Shown: positions 41,802 through 50,091 of the stretch, in pieces
How positions within the stretch are numbered: the stretch's first letter is position 1
Layout of the letters: every line of letters begins with the position of its first letter
Assembly (NCBI GenBank): GCA_045586385.1
Contig: JAZNAE010000096.1
Location: 1 to 64,000, forward strand
Source of the DNA: Suilimivivens sp045586385
GTDB taxonomy: Bacteria; Bacillota; Clostridia; Lachnospirales; Lachnospiraceae
Direction: 5' to 3'
Length of the DNA stretch: 64,000 nucleotides
Position numbers and translations under genes: made by a program
The notes under the pieces: model-generated
Database searches by the model: none
Told to the model about the DNA's origin: nothing
What the model saw: only the letters and a program-made list of their open reading frames with translations

Positions 41802-42347
41802 ATGAAAGCAACAGGAATTGTGCGTAGGATAGATGATTTAGGGCGAATTGTTATACCGAAGGAGATAAGACGTACCCTTCGCATCAGGGAAAGTGATCCC
41901 ATAGAGATATTTACGGGAAGAGAAGGGGAAATTATCCTTAAGAAATATTCCCCTATCGGGGAGATGAATACCTTTGCAAAGCAGTATGCGGAAAGCTTAT
42001 GTCAGGTATCCGGTCATATTGCGGTAATTGCAGACAGAGATCAGGTGATTGCGGTGTCCGGCGGAATGAAAGGGATGCTGGGAAAGGAACTGAGCAAGGA
42101 GCTGGAAGATAAAATGAACAACAGAGAGATGGTTATGGCTTCAAAAGGGGAAAAAGCCTTTATTCCCATTGTACGTGGGGCATCGGATGAGTTTTTGCAG
42201 GAAGCGGTCTGTCCCATTATCTGTGAAGGGGATGTGATCGGTGCGGTAGTACTTATCAGTACATCCGATAAAGGGAAAATGGGAGAAGTGGAACAGAAAC
42301 TGATGCAGTCAGCGGCAGGCTTTTTGGGAAGACAGATGGAGCAATAA
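41802..42347 (+). CDS. spoVT: Stage V sporulation protein T (AbrB-type regulator)
   Basis: This 181-residue protein has an AbrB/SpoVT swapped-hairpin DNA-binding domain (ATGIVRRIDDLGRIVIPKEIRRTLRIRESDPIEIF) and a C-terminal GAF-like domain (HIAVIADRDQVIAVSG, CPIICEGDVIGAVVLIS). SpoVT fine-tunes late forespore gene expression after engulfment. Its length matches the family (about 178). GGAGG lies ahead of the ATG. Its presence implies a spore former. It is flanked by a sigma-G-like promoter and a bidirectional terminator. Confidence 0.93.
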   Translation: MKATGIVRRIDDLGRIVIPKEIRRTLRIRESDPIEIFTGREGEIILKKYSPIGEMNTFAKQYAESLCQVSGHIAVIADRDQVIAVSGGMKGMLGKELSKELEDKMNNREMVMASKGEKAFIPIVRGASDEFLQEAVCPIICEGDVIGAVVLISTSDKGKMGEVEQKLMQSAAGFLGRQMEQ

Positions 42348-42349
42348 GT

Positions 42350-42386
42350 AAAAGGTGCAAATTACAATTCGTAATTGCACCTTTTT
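42350..42386. terminator. Bidirectional terminator between spoVT and the C39-like gene
   Basis: AAAGGTGCA and ATTAC (42351-42365) pair with GTAAT and TGCACCTTT (42371-42384), one A being bulged, around AATTC; T and A runs lie on the two sides. Confidence 0.88.
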
Positions 42387-42392
42387 GATATA

Positions 42393-43004
42393 CTAAGAGT
42401 TCTTTTTCGTATTAAACATAATCAAAGCTTCGCGGCAGGCATGGTCGCCCATTTCGTAGTAACCTTTTGACAGACGGTTCATGCGCTCTATGCTGACGGA
42501 GCGGTTTGCTTTTTTGGGACAATCATTGATAAAAGTGATTTCGTCTGTAAGATATTCCTCATCAAAATCAGGATCGTCCGGCTCTTCATAGTAAGGGTCA
42601 AACAGGAGAATCCGATCTCCTTCGATTCCCGTTAAAAGAACATAATGGGGAACTTCCAAGAAGAGACGAAGAATCACAACGCCGCCCTGTTTAAGTGCAT
42701 TTACGATAGGACCGTTTTCGCAAATGGAAACTTCTGCTCCGGAAAAATATTCACAATGAATAGGGAACTTTTTGGCACAGGAAAAATGATTAAGCCAGCT
42801 TGCAATGTAGTTCATGGCAGCAGGGGAAGTACCGTGTTTGCATAATTCACCCTCCTCATTATAGGTATCCATACTGTAAAGCATGATAAATTTAATGGCA
42901 TCCGGGCAAACCTCTTCCCGGTCAAATAAATAGCGGATGCCGTTAATTAAGGATACCGGTCCGCAATCATATTCAGAAGTCTGGTAATTTAATAAATTTT
43001 TCAT
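42393..43004 (-). CDS. C39-like cysteine-peptidase-domain protein
   Basis: This 203-residue protein has the C39 features: YDCGPVSLINGIRYL near the N-terminus with the nucleophile Cys after Asp, and HYVLLTGIEGDRILLFDPYYE later with the His and Asp. C39 domains remove leader peptides of bacteriocins, but stand-alone C39-like proteins occur widely and their substrates are unknown. No ABC exporter or precursor peptide is adjacent, and no signal peptide is seen, so it is probably cytoplasmic. It is convergent with spoVT and divergent from the peptide ABC operon. Confidence 0.78.
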   Translation of the reverse strand: MKNLLNYQTSEYDCGPVSLINGIRYLFDREEVCPDAIKFIMLYSMDTYNEEGELCKHGTSPAAMNYIASWLNHFSCAKKFPIHCEYFSGAEVSICENGPIVNALKQGGVVILRLFLEVPHYVLLTGIEGDRILLFDPYYEEPDDPDFDEEYLTDEITFINDCPKKANRSVSIERMNRLSKGYYEMGDHACREALIMFNTKKNS

Positions 43005-43117
43005 GTAAAGTTCCTATATACCTTTTTCAAAAAGTGTAGTAAAATAATTACTTGCAAAGTGATTGTAATATAACTCCGATTGGCCAGTTTGTCAAGAAGA
43101 GAAGGAGGAGATGTGTT

Positions 43118-44755
43118 ATGAAAAATTTAGGACGAAAGATTTTATTTATGATGCTTGTAGCAGCAATGCTTGTAATGACGGCAGGCTGCGGATCTTCAAA
43201 AGAAAAAGGAGAGGGAACTTCCCAGGCGGAAAGTGCAGCATCAAGCGGTGAAAAGATTGTAAATATTGGTATCACAGATTCTTTGGGAGGAATGAATCCG
43301 CTGACCATTGACCAGTCATGGATTAATGTTTATGCGGTAGGGTTAGAATTTCTTCCCCTTGTGCAGCTCGACGCTGAGATGAATTTCCAGCCTATGCTGG
43401 CAGATTCCATTACCACAGAGGATAATGTGAATTTTACGGTACACATTAATGAGAAAGCCACATGGTCTGATGGCACACCGGTGACGGCAGCAGATGTGGA
43501 ATATACAGTATTAAAACTGGCAAGTCCGACGATTGCTAACGCAACCATGATGTATTATGTATTTGAAGGTGTTGGCGATGACGGATTTACAGAGGCCGGA
43601 GCCACTGCTATCTCCGGTGTTAAAGTAATTGATGATAAGACGATTCAGTTTACTACCAAATATCCCATTTCCATGGTTACTTTCCAGAATTCTTATGCTT
43701 GCTATTTGCGTACACTACCCAAGCACGTTTTGGAACAGTATAGTGATGAAGAACTGATGACGCTGGATTGGTTTAATCATCCTGACGTAGTAAGCGGTCC
43801 TTTTATGGTAACAGATTATGATGCTAATCATTATATTTCCTATCAGGCAAATGAAAATTACTGGATGGGAGCGCCTAAGATTGACAAATTAAATTTCAAG
43901 ATTGTGGATGGTAGTCAGGTTTATGCGGGATTACAGTCAGGCGAAATTGATGTGACACATCATACCATGACAGCAATTCCACAGGAGGATTATGAGAGCA
44001 TTGCAGCTCTTGAAAATGTCAATGTGGTATATGGTTCACCGGTTACCAATCAGTCGGTATTTATACAGACGGCAAATATCACAGATGCCAGAGTGAGACA
44101 GGCACTTGTATATGCCATCGACAGAGAACAGATATTGCAGCAGCTTATGAAGGGCAACGGAGAGATTGTAGACGGATTCCTTTCTTCTGCAAGTCCCTAT
44201 TTTGATGAAAGCATTACGCCACTTCCCTATGATCCCGAAAAGGCAAAACAGCTTTTGGCAGATGCAGGATGGGATGGAACAAAGACCCTTAAGTTTTACG
44301 TAAATTCAGGTGACAGTACCTTTGTCAATGCGGCACAGGTGATGGTGGCACAGTGGGCAAATGTAGGAATCAATGTAGAAGTGCAGACAGTTGATTTGGC
44401 TACGCTTATGACCATAGCCGGAACAACAGACTACGATTTCTTTGCAGTGCAGTATACTTATGCACCGGTAGATCCTTACCCCGATGTAACATGGCTCCTT
44501 AGCGGAGAGGGAAGCTGGACAGGTTATAATAATGCAGATATTGACGCGGCAATGGCAGCATCCCAGGAAACGGATGACATTGCAAAGATAAAAGAGCAGT
44601 ACACTGTTGTAGATAAGAAAATGCAGGAAGACGTAGCAATGTTTTCTGCTTATGTAATCAGTGCACAGGGTGCCGTAAGTAAGAGAGTATCCGGCGTGAA
44701 GGCTGATGTATACGGAATGTTTAACGATATCCACAATTGGGAAATCGTGCAGTAG
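43118..44755 (+). CDS. Peptide/nickel-type ABC transporter substrate-binding lipoprotein
   Basis: This 545-residue protein has a lipoprotein signal with lipobox TAGC (Cys at about residue 23), a Ser/Glu-rich linker and an SBP_bac_5 domain (GGMNPLTIDQSW, FTVHINEKATWSDGTPVTAADVEYT, PKHVLEQY, VRQALVYAIDREQIL, YDPEKAKQLLADAGWDG). It captures peptides or similar ligands outside the membrane and passes them to the permeases encoded downstream. AAGGAGG (43102-43108) is nine bases before ATG 43118. A 12-bp hairpin separates it from the ATPase genes, probably letting it be made in excess. Confidence 0.93.
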   Translation: MKNLGRKILFMMLVAAMLVMTAGCGSSKEKGEGTSQAESAASSGEKIVNIGITDSLGGMNPLTIDQSWINVYAVGLEFLPLVQLDAEMNFQPMLADSITTEDNVNFTVHINEKATWSDGTPVTAADVEYTVLKLASPTIANATMMYYVFEGVGDDGFTEAGATAISGVKVIDDKTIQFTTKYPISMVTFQNSYACYLRTLPKHVLEQYSDEELMTLDWFNHPDVVSGPFMVTDYDANHYISYQANENYWMGAPKIDKLNFKIVDGSQVYAGLQSGEIDVTHHTMTAIPQEDYESIAALENVNVVYGSPVTNQSVFIQTANITDARVRQALVYAIDREQILQQLMKGNGEIVDGFLSSASPYFDESITPLPYDPEKAKQLLADAGWDGTKTLKFYVNSGDSTFVNAAQVMVAQWANVGINVEVQTVDLATLMTIAGTTDYDFFAVQYTYAPVDPYPDVTWLLSGEGSWTGYNNADIDAAMAASQETDDIAKIKEQYTVVDKKMQEDVAMFSAYVISAQGAVSKRVSGVKADVYGMFNDIHNWEIVQ

Positions 44756-44780
44756 TAGTAATAGAAATAAGTGTTGAATG

Positions 44781-44818
44781 AAATACCGCAGGGTGGCGTA
44801 AGACATCCTGTGGTATTT
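44781..44818 (+). terminator. Intra-operon hairpin between binding-protein and ATPase genes
   Basis: AAATACCGCAGG (44781-44792) pairs with CCTGTGGTATTT (44807-44818) with one G-U pair. Without a strong T run it is a partial terminator or an mRNA 3'-end stabiliser, as seen after many binding-protein genes. Confidence 0.65.
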
Positions 44819-44841
44819 GTGCAGACAAGTGAGGAAAAGAA

Positions 44842-45822
44842 ATGTCGCATTTGCTTCAGGTTCGTGGGCTTACCACCGCTTTTAAAGGAGATTACGGAAA
44901 AAATATCAGTGTTGATCATATTGACTTTTCGGTAGATAAGGGAGAAGTTGTCTGCGTGGTAGGAGAATCCGGCTGCGGGAAAAGTGTTACTTTTTTATCC
45001 GTTATGGGGCTTCTTGGAAGAGGTGGGAAGGTAACGGAAGGAGAGGTTCTTTTTGAAGGAAAGAATCTTCTTGCTTTGACAGAAAAGGAAATGGATACGG
45101 TCAGGGGCGACCATATGACGATGATTTTCCAGGATCCGCTTACATCCTTAAATCCTGTTTTTACCGTAGGGAATCAGATTACGGAAAGTATCAGAACCCA
45201 TATGAAGCTTTCCCGTGATGAGGCAAAAAAGAGAGCGGTCAGTCTTCTTAGAAAGGTAGGAATGCCGGCCCCGGAAGATGTGATGAAAAAATATCCCCAT
45301 ACCCTTTCCGGTGGTATGCGCCAAAGAGTTATGATTGCCATGGCACTGTCCTGTGATCCCAAACTGCTTATTGCAGATGAACCTACCACGGCACTGGATG
45401 TGACTATTCAGGCGCAGATTATGAAATTACTCAAAGAACTGCAGAAAGAAAACGGAATGTCTATGGTGTTAATTACGCATGATATGGGCGTGGTTGCCAA
45501 TATGGCAGACCGCGTTCTTGTAATGTATGCAGGACAGATTATTGAAGAAGGTCCTGTAAAAGAGATTTTTCAAAATCCAAGACATCCTTATACGCGTGCA
45601 CTTCTTGATACCATACCAACAATCCGTGACGATGAAAATAGGAGACTTACATCCATCCCGGGTATGGTACCGGAAAATTACGATGACATGAAAGGCTGTC
45701 GTTTTGCACCGCGTTGTGCTTATCGCAGGGAAGAATGTGATAATCCTCAGGCTGATTATAAATTTTCAGAGGGTCATACAGCCAAATGTATTGTGATGAA
45801 GGAAGGAGGGATTCCTTCATGA
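44842..45822 (+). CDS. Peptide ABC transporter ATP-binding protein (DppD/OppD-like)
   Basis: This 326-residue ATPase has Walker A GESGCGKS, Q-loop QDPLTSLNPV, signature LSGGMRQRVMIAMAL, Walker B LLIADEPTTALDVT and the C-terminal OppD/DppD segment with four Cys-like spacing (CRFAPRCAYRREECDNPQ), which usually binds an iron-sulfur cluster. It energises import of peptides with the paired ATPase that follows. Its stop overlaps the next start by four bases. Confidence 0.95.
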   Translation: MSHLLQVRGLTTAFKGDYGKNISVDHIDFSVDKGEVVCVVGESGCGKSVTFLSVMGLLGRGGKVTEGEVLFEGKNLLALTEKEMDTVRGDHMTMIFQDPLTSLNPVFTVGNQITESIRTHMKLSRDEAKKRAVSLLRKVGMPAPEDVMKKYPHTLSGGMRQRVMIAMALSCDPKLLIADEPTTALDVTIQAQIMKLLKELQKENGMSMVLITHDMGVVANMADRVLVMYAGQIIEEGPVKEIFQNPRHPYTRALLDTIPTIRDDENRRLTSIPGMVPENYDDMKGCRFAPRCAYRREECDNPQADYKFSEGHTAKCIVMKEGGIPS

Positions 45823-46853
45823 GCGGAGAAAATAAAATACCGTTAATGCAGGTGGAAAACGTAAAAAAGTACTATCCGGTAAAAGGCGGGATTATTCCTC
45901 ATACTACAGCACAGATTAAAGCAGTAGACGGAGTGAGTTTTTCCATTATGCCGGGAGAGACACTGGGACTAGTGGGAGAGTCCGGATGTGGAAAGTCCAC
46001 GATCGGAAGAGCATTGGTAGGACTTGAGAAACCTACGGAAGGTACAATTTATTATAAAGGCCAGGATATTTCAGGGCTTAATAAAAAGCAAATGCAGCAA
46101 ATCCGTACCAATTTGCAGATGGTATTTCAAGACCCGTATTCATCATTAAATCCGAGAAAGCATGTATTTGAGATTTTGGCACAGCCCATGCTATATCATA
46201 AAATTGCAACCAAAGAAGATGTGGAAAAGAAAATTCTTGAGATTTTGGATATGGTGGGATTGTCTAAAAATGTGTTGGGCAGATATCCGCACGAATTTTC
46301 CGGTGGACAGAGGCAGAGAATCGGAATTGCCAAGGCCCTTTCCTTAAATCCGGAATTTATTGTGTGCGATGAACCGGTAAGTGCCCTGGATGTTTCGGTG
46401 CAAGCCCAAATTTTAAATTTATTAAAAGAGCTGCAAAGAGAACTGAACCTTACCCTTCTTTTTGTAGGACACGGACTGGGTGCAGTGAACTATGTCAGTG
46501 ACAGAATCGCTGTGATGTATATGGGTAAAATTGTGGAAATCGGTAAAGCGAAGGAGATATTTGCACATCCGGCACATCCCTATACAAGAGCTTTGCTTGA
46601 GGCAGTTCCTGTTCCGGATCCTTTCGAGAAAGAAAAGGAGCATAAATTGCTGCAAGGAGAAGTGGCTGACAATACAAAGATGCCCACCGGCTGCCATTTC
46701 CATACAAGATGCCCCCATGCTACAGACATTTGCGGGCAGAAGGAACCTATACTTCAAGAGATTTGTGCGGCAGAAAATCAAGAGGCAGGGCAGGTGTCTG
46801 CACATTTTTCGGCTTGTCCGTTAACTGCAGGGAAGGAGGGCATTCATGGGTAA
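45819..46853 (+). CDS. Peptide ABC transporter ATP-binding protein (DppF/OppF-like)
   Basis: This 344-residue ATPase has Walker A GESGCGKS, Q-loop FQDPYSSLNPR, signature FSGGQRQRIGIAKAL, Walker B FIVCDEPVSALDVS, H-loop VGHGLGAV (His replaced in context by GHG rather than the usual THD) and the C-terminal Cys motif CHFHTRCPHATDIC. It pairs with the preceding ATPase. ATG 45819 overlaps the previous stop by four bases and has GGAAGGAGGG eight bases upstream. It overlaps the permease gene by eight bases. Confidence 0.94.
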   Translation: MSGENKIPLMQVENVKKYYPVKGGIIPHTTAQIKAVDGVSFSIMPGETLGLVGESGCGKSTIGRALVGLEKPTEGTIYYKGQDISGLNKKQMQQIRTNLQMVFQDPYSSLNPRKHVFEILAQPMLYHKIATKEDVEKKILEILDMVGLSKNVLGRYPHEFSGGQRQRIGIAKALSLNPEFIVCDEPVSALDVSVQAQILNLLKELQRELNLTLLFVGHGLGAVNYVSDRIAVMYMGKIVEIGKAKEIFAHPAHPYTRALLEAVPVPDPFEKEKEHKLLQGEVADNTKMPTGCHFHTRCPHATDICGQKEPILQEICAAENQEAGQVSAHFSACPLTAGKEGIHG

Positions 46854-47793
46854 ATATATTTTAAAGCGTATTTTAATTGCCATTCCCGTGCTGATAGGTA
46901 TTACCATTATTGACTATGTCATTATGTGTATTGCAGGAAGTCCCCTTGAAATGTTACAGGGGCCCAGAGTGTCCGAGGCAGCAGTTGAGGCAAAAGCAAT
47001 TGCCATGGGACTTGACCAGCCTGTTTACGTGCAGTATTTTGTGTGGCTTTCCCAGCTTCTGCAAGGAAATATGGGTTATTCCATAAGGTCTTATCAGCCC
47101 GTTGCCGGTATGATAGCCGAGCATTTAGGACCTACGTTACTTCTTATGGGCGTTTCTTTGCTGGTGAGTTTACTCATTGCAATTCCGGCAGGAATTTACA
47201 GTGCGGTTCACCAATATTCTAAGGGGGATTATACAGTAGTGACTTTTTCCTTTTTAGGAAGCAGTATTCCCAGTTTCTTTTTGGCACTTTTATTAATATA
47301 TATTTTTACGGTAAAGTTAGGAGTTCTTCCGTCAAGCGGTATGACAACCCTGGGAACAGAGGGAGGCTTTCTCGATGTGGCGAAGCATATGGTCATGCCC
47401 GTTATGGTTCTTGCATTTTCTTTGGCAGGAAGCAACATCAGATATATCAGAAGTGCAGTGCTTGAAATTTTGCAGCAGGATTATCTGCGTACTGCAAAAG
47501 CAAAGGGAATCGGCAGATTCAAAGTGATTTACAAGCATGCTCTGAGAAATGCATTGGTGCCCATTGTAACGGTTATCGGTATGCAGATTCCTATGTTGTT
47601 TGGCGGAGCAGTGATTATTGAGCAGGTGTTTTCCTGGCCGGGACTTGGTCTTATGACCATGAGTTCCATTACAGCGAGAGATTATCCGGTGATTATGGGT
47701 GTATGTTTGCTTTCGGCAGTGGTCGTACTTTTGGCAAACCTGGTAACGGATATTGTGTATGCGTTGGTGGATCCAACGATTCAGCTGGATTAG
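46846..47793 (+). CDS. Peptide ABC transporter permease (DppB-like)
   Basis: This 315-residue permease has a signal-anchor-like first helix and six transmembrane helices; the EAA loop near the end reads DYLRTAKAKGIGRFKVIYKHALRNALVPIVTVIG, typical of DppB/OppB, and the N-terminal half has ILIAIPVLIGITIIDYVIM. It forms the membrane channel with the DppC-like protein. It overlaps the preceding ATPase gene by eight bases. Confidence 0.95.
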   Translation: MGKYILKRILIAIPVLIGITIIDYVIMCIAGSPLEMLQGPRVSEAAVEAKAIAMGLDQPVYVQYFVWLSQLLQGNMGYSIRSYQPVAGMIAEHLGPTLLLMGVSLLVSLLIAIPAGIYSAVHQYSKGDYTVVTFSFLGSSIPSFFLALLLIYIFTVKLGVLPSSGMTTLGTEGGFLDVAKHMVMPVMVLAFSLAGSNIRYIRSAVLEILQQDYLRTAKAKGIGRFKVIYKHALRNALVPIVTVIGMQIPMLFGGAVIIEQVFSWPGLGLMTMSSITARDYPVIMGVCLLSAVVVLLANLVTDIVYALVDPTIQLD

Positions 47794-47802
47794 GAGAGGC
47801 AT

Positions 47803-48678
47803 ATGAAGAAACAAAACAAAGCAGATATTACGAGCGAAAGTTATTTACAAACTGTGTTTCGCCGTTTTAAACGTCATAAACTTGCTATGGGTAGCCTGGT
47901 AGTACTTATTTTATTGGGAGGAGCTGCACTGTTTGCACCGGTTATAGCGCCTTATCATCCCGATGAGATAGTTGGTACTTTCAGCGGTGCACCGAGCTTG
48001 GAACACCTGCTTGGAACGGACCAAATCGGAAGAGATGTACTCAGCAGATTGTTATATGCAACGAGGATTTCTCTTTTGGTTGGTATTATGGCTACATTAA
48101 TTTCTACTGTGGTGGGAGTCATTCTCGGGTTGATTGCAGGATATTTCGGCGGCGTGGCAGATATGATTATTATGCGTTTTACGGATATGGTTATGTCATT
48201 TCCCTATATATTGCTTGTACTCGTGGCGGCGTCTATTTTTAAACCGGGGCTTTGGAGTATCATTTTGATTTTGGGATTTGTGGATTGGCCCGGCATAGCA
48301 AGGCTGGTTCGTGGAAATGTTTTAAACTTAAGAGAAACAAATTTTATTAAAGGAAATATTGTGGCGGGTATGCCTCTTAGACATATTTTGTTTTCGGAAA
48401 TTTTGCCGAATACGGTAGCCCCTATTTTGGTATATGCAACATCTGTGCTTGCTCTTTCCATGTTGGATGAAGCGGCACTAAGCTTTCTTGGTATGGGGGT
48501 GCAGCCGCCTACAGCAAGTCTCGGAAATATGTTAAACGGCGCAGAATCCCTTACGGTACTTACCAGACAGCCTTGGCTTTGGATTCCCGCAGGTGTGGTG
48601 ATTGTGGTGCTGGTGATGGCCATTAACTTTATTGGGGATGCACTGAGGGATGCATTGGATCCGAATAGTAAGAGTTAA
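47803..48678 (+). CDS. Peptide ABC transporter permease (DppC-like)
   Basis: This 291-residue permease has the DppC plan: FRRFKRHKLAMGSLVVLILLGGAALFAPVIAPYHPD, LGTDQIGRDVLSRLLYATRISLLVG, and an EAA loop around NLRETNFIKGNIVAGMPLRHILFSEILPNTVAPILV. It completes the importer with order A-D-F-B-C. It is followed by a large palindrome and then the M20 amidohydrolase gene. Confidence 0.95.
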   Translation: MKKQNKADITSESYLQTVFRRFKRHKLAMGSLVVLILLGGAALFAPVIAPYHPDEIVGTFSGAPSLEHLLGTDQIGRDVLSRLLYATRISLLVGIMATLISTVVGVILGLIAGYFGGVADMIIMRFTDMVMSFPYILLVLVAASIFKPGLWSIILILGFVDWPGIARLVRGNVLNLRETNFIKGNIVAGMPLRHILFSEILPNTVAPILVYATSVLALSMLDEAALSFLGMGVQPPTASLGNMLNGAESLTVLTRQPWLWIPAGVVIVVLVMAINFIGDALRDALDPNSKS

Positions 48679-48687
48679 TTGACGGAC

Positions 48688-48821
48688 GCAACAGGCAAAT
48701 AAAATCTCTTTGGACACGCTCTCGCTCGGTCCAAAACGCAGCGGTACATAATGTGCTAAAGGACAGCACATAAGTACCGGCGTTTTGCATGGTCCTACAG
48801 AGAATTTATTTTGCCTGTTGC
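48688..48821. repeat. 134-bp imperfect palindrome between the ABC operon and the M20 gene
   Basis: Outer arms are GCAACAGGC (48688-48696) and GCCTGTTGC (48813-48821), continuing into AAATAAAATCTCT and AGAGAATTTATTTT. Inner pairs include AAAACGC with GCGTTTT, GGTAC with GTACC, and ATGTGCT (48751-48757) with AGCACAT (48765-48771). The left arm carries an extra local hairpin with TTGGAC and GTCCAA around CGCTCTCGCTCG. No T run or promoter is visible. It is comparable in design to the larger palindrome at 18607-19052. No transposase is near. Confidence 0.75.
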
Positions 48822-48888
48822 TGGCCGTGGAGAGGATATAGTTAGGACAAAAGTCGGAAGGTAATAAATAAAGGGAAGGTAATAGATA

Positions 48889-50013
48889 ATGGAAGGTTAT
48901 AAGGAATTGGAGATAAGATTACGGGAGTATTTTGAGTGGTTTCATGCACATCCGGAGCTTTCTTATGAGGAGTATGAGACGACAAAGAAGATAAAAGATA
49001 TTCTGGATAAAGAGGGGATAGAGATACTGCCTTATGAGCTTGAAACCGGATTGGTGGCAATTGTAAGAGGCAAAAAGGAAGGGCCGGTGCAGGCGCTTCG
49101 ATGTGATATTGACGCTTTGCCGATTTTGGAGGAAACGGGACTTTCTTATGCCTCCGAAGAAAAGGGAAAGATGCATGCCTGTGGACATGATTTTCATATC
49201 GTGGCGGGAATAGGGTGTGCCATTCTGTTAAATGAGAAAAGAGAAGAGTTAAAAGGAACGGTAAAAATTATTTTTCAGCCGGGAGAGGAAAGTGCAAGAG
49301 GCGCGCTGAAGATATTGGAAACTGATGTCATGGAGGATGTGGAGAGAATCTGGGGCCTTCATGCAGACCCGACCAATGCGGTAGGTGTGATTGGTATAAG
49401 GGAAGGGTATGTGGCAGCTGCGGCAGATAAATTTGCTATCACCGTAAAAGGAGCCGGATGCCATGGCGCACATCCTGACGACGGAGTGGATCCCATGCCC
49501 ATTGCAGCAGCAATTATCCAGGCACTTCAGACTGTCGTGTCAAGAAATATAAATGCCTTTCATCCGGCGCTAATCAGTGTGACAAGATTAGAAGCAGGGC
49601 ATACATGGAATGTGATTCCGGAAACAGCTTATTTAGAAGGAACTGTCAGGACCATGGACAAAGAGGATAGGCTTCTGACCGAAAAGAGAATGCGGGAAAT
49701 TGTGGAAAACACAGCAAAAGCGTACGGTGGAAAAGCAATATTTGAGTGGCATCCGGGGTCCCCTGCAGTTTATAATGATGCAAAGATGGTAAGATGTGCA
49801 GAAGAAATTGCAACAGGCCGGAAATTACAGGTGGTGCCGCAGGAACAATCTATGGGCGGAGATGACTTTTCATTTTATGAGGAGAGTATTCCGGGATGTT
49901 ATATAAAAATCGGAACTGGGGTCGGTCAGACCATTCATCAGCCCGGATTTAAAGTGGATGAAAGGGTAATATTACCCGCTTCATTATATATGGCAGAACT
50001 CATAAATAGTTAA
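48889..50013 (+). CDS. M20-family amidohydrolase (aminoacylase/hippurate-hydrolase-like)
   Basis: This 374-residue metallohydrolase has the M20D motifs: WFHAHPELSYEEYET, LRCDIDALPILEETG, MHACGHDFH (zinc His and Asp), FQPGEESARGALKILE with the catalytic and zinc Glu, WGLHADP, and the dimerisation domain with GAGCHGAHPDDGVDP. The family cleaves N-acyl amino acids or aromatic amides. It directly follows the peptide importer, after the palindrome, so it likely processes an imported substrate. A weak AAGG precedes the ATG. Confidence 0.92.
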   Translation: MEGYKELEIRLREYFEWFHAHPELSYEEYETTKKIKDILDKEGIEILPYELETGLVAIVRGKKEGPVQALRCDIDALPILEETGLSYASEEKGKMHACGHDFHIVAGIGCAILLNEKREELKGTVKIIFQPGEESARGALKILETDVMEDVERIWGLHADPTNAVGVIGIREGYVAAAADKFAITVKGAGCHGAHPDDGVDPMPIAAAIIQALQTVVSRNINAFHPALISVTRLEAGHTWNVIPETAYLEGTVRTMDKEDRLLTEKRMREIVENTAKAYGGKAIFEWHPGSPAVYNDAKMVRCAEEIATGRKLQVVPQEQSMGGDDFSFYEESIPGCYIKIGTGVGQTIHQPGFKVDERVILPASLYMAELINS

Positions 50014-50091
50014 TCGTGCACCTTGAGTTTCTGTCGGGAAAATGATACCATAGGTATCAAAGTATTTTATAATTTTTGGGAGGAAAATTAT

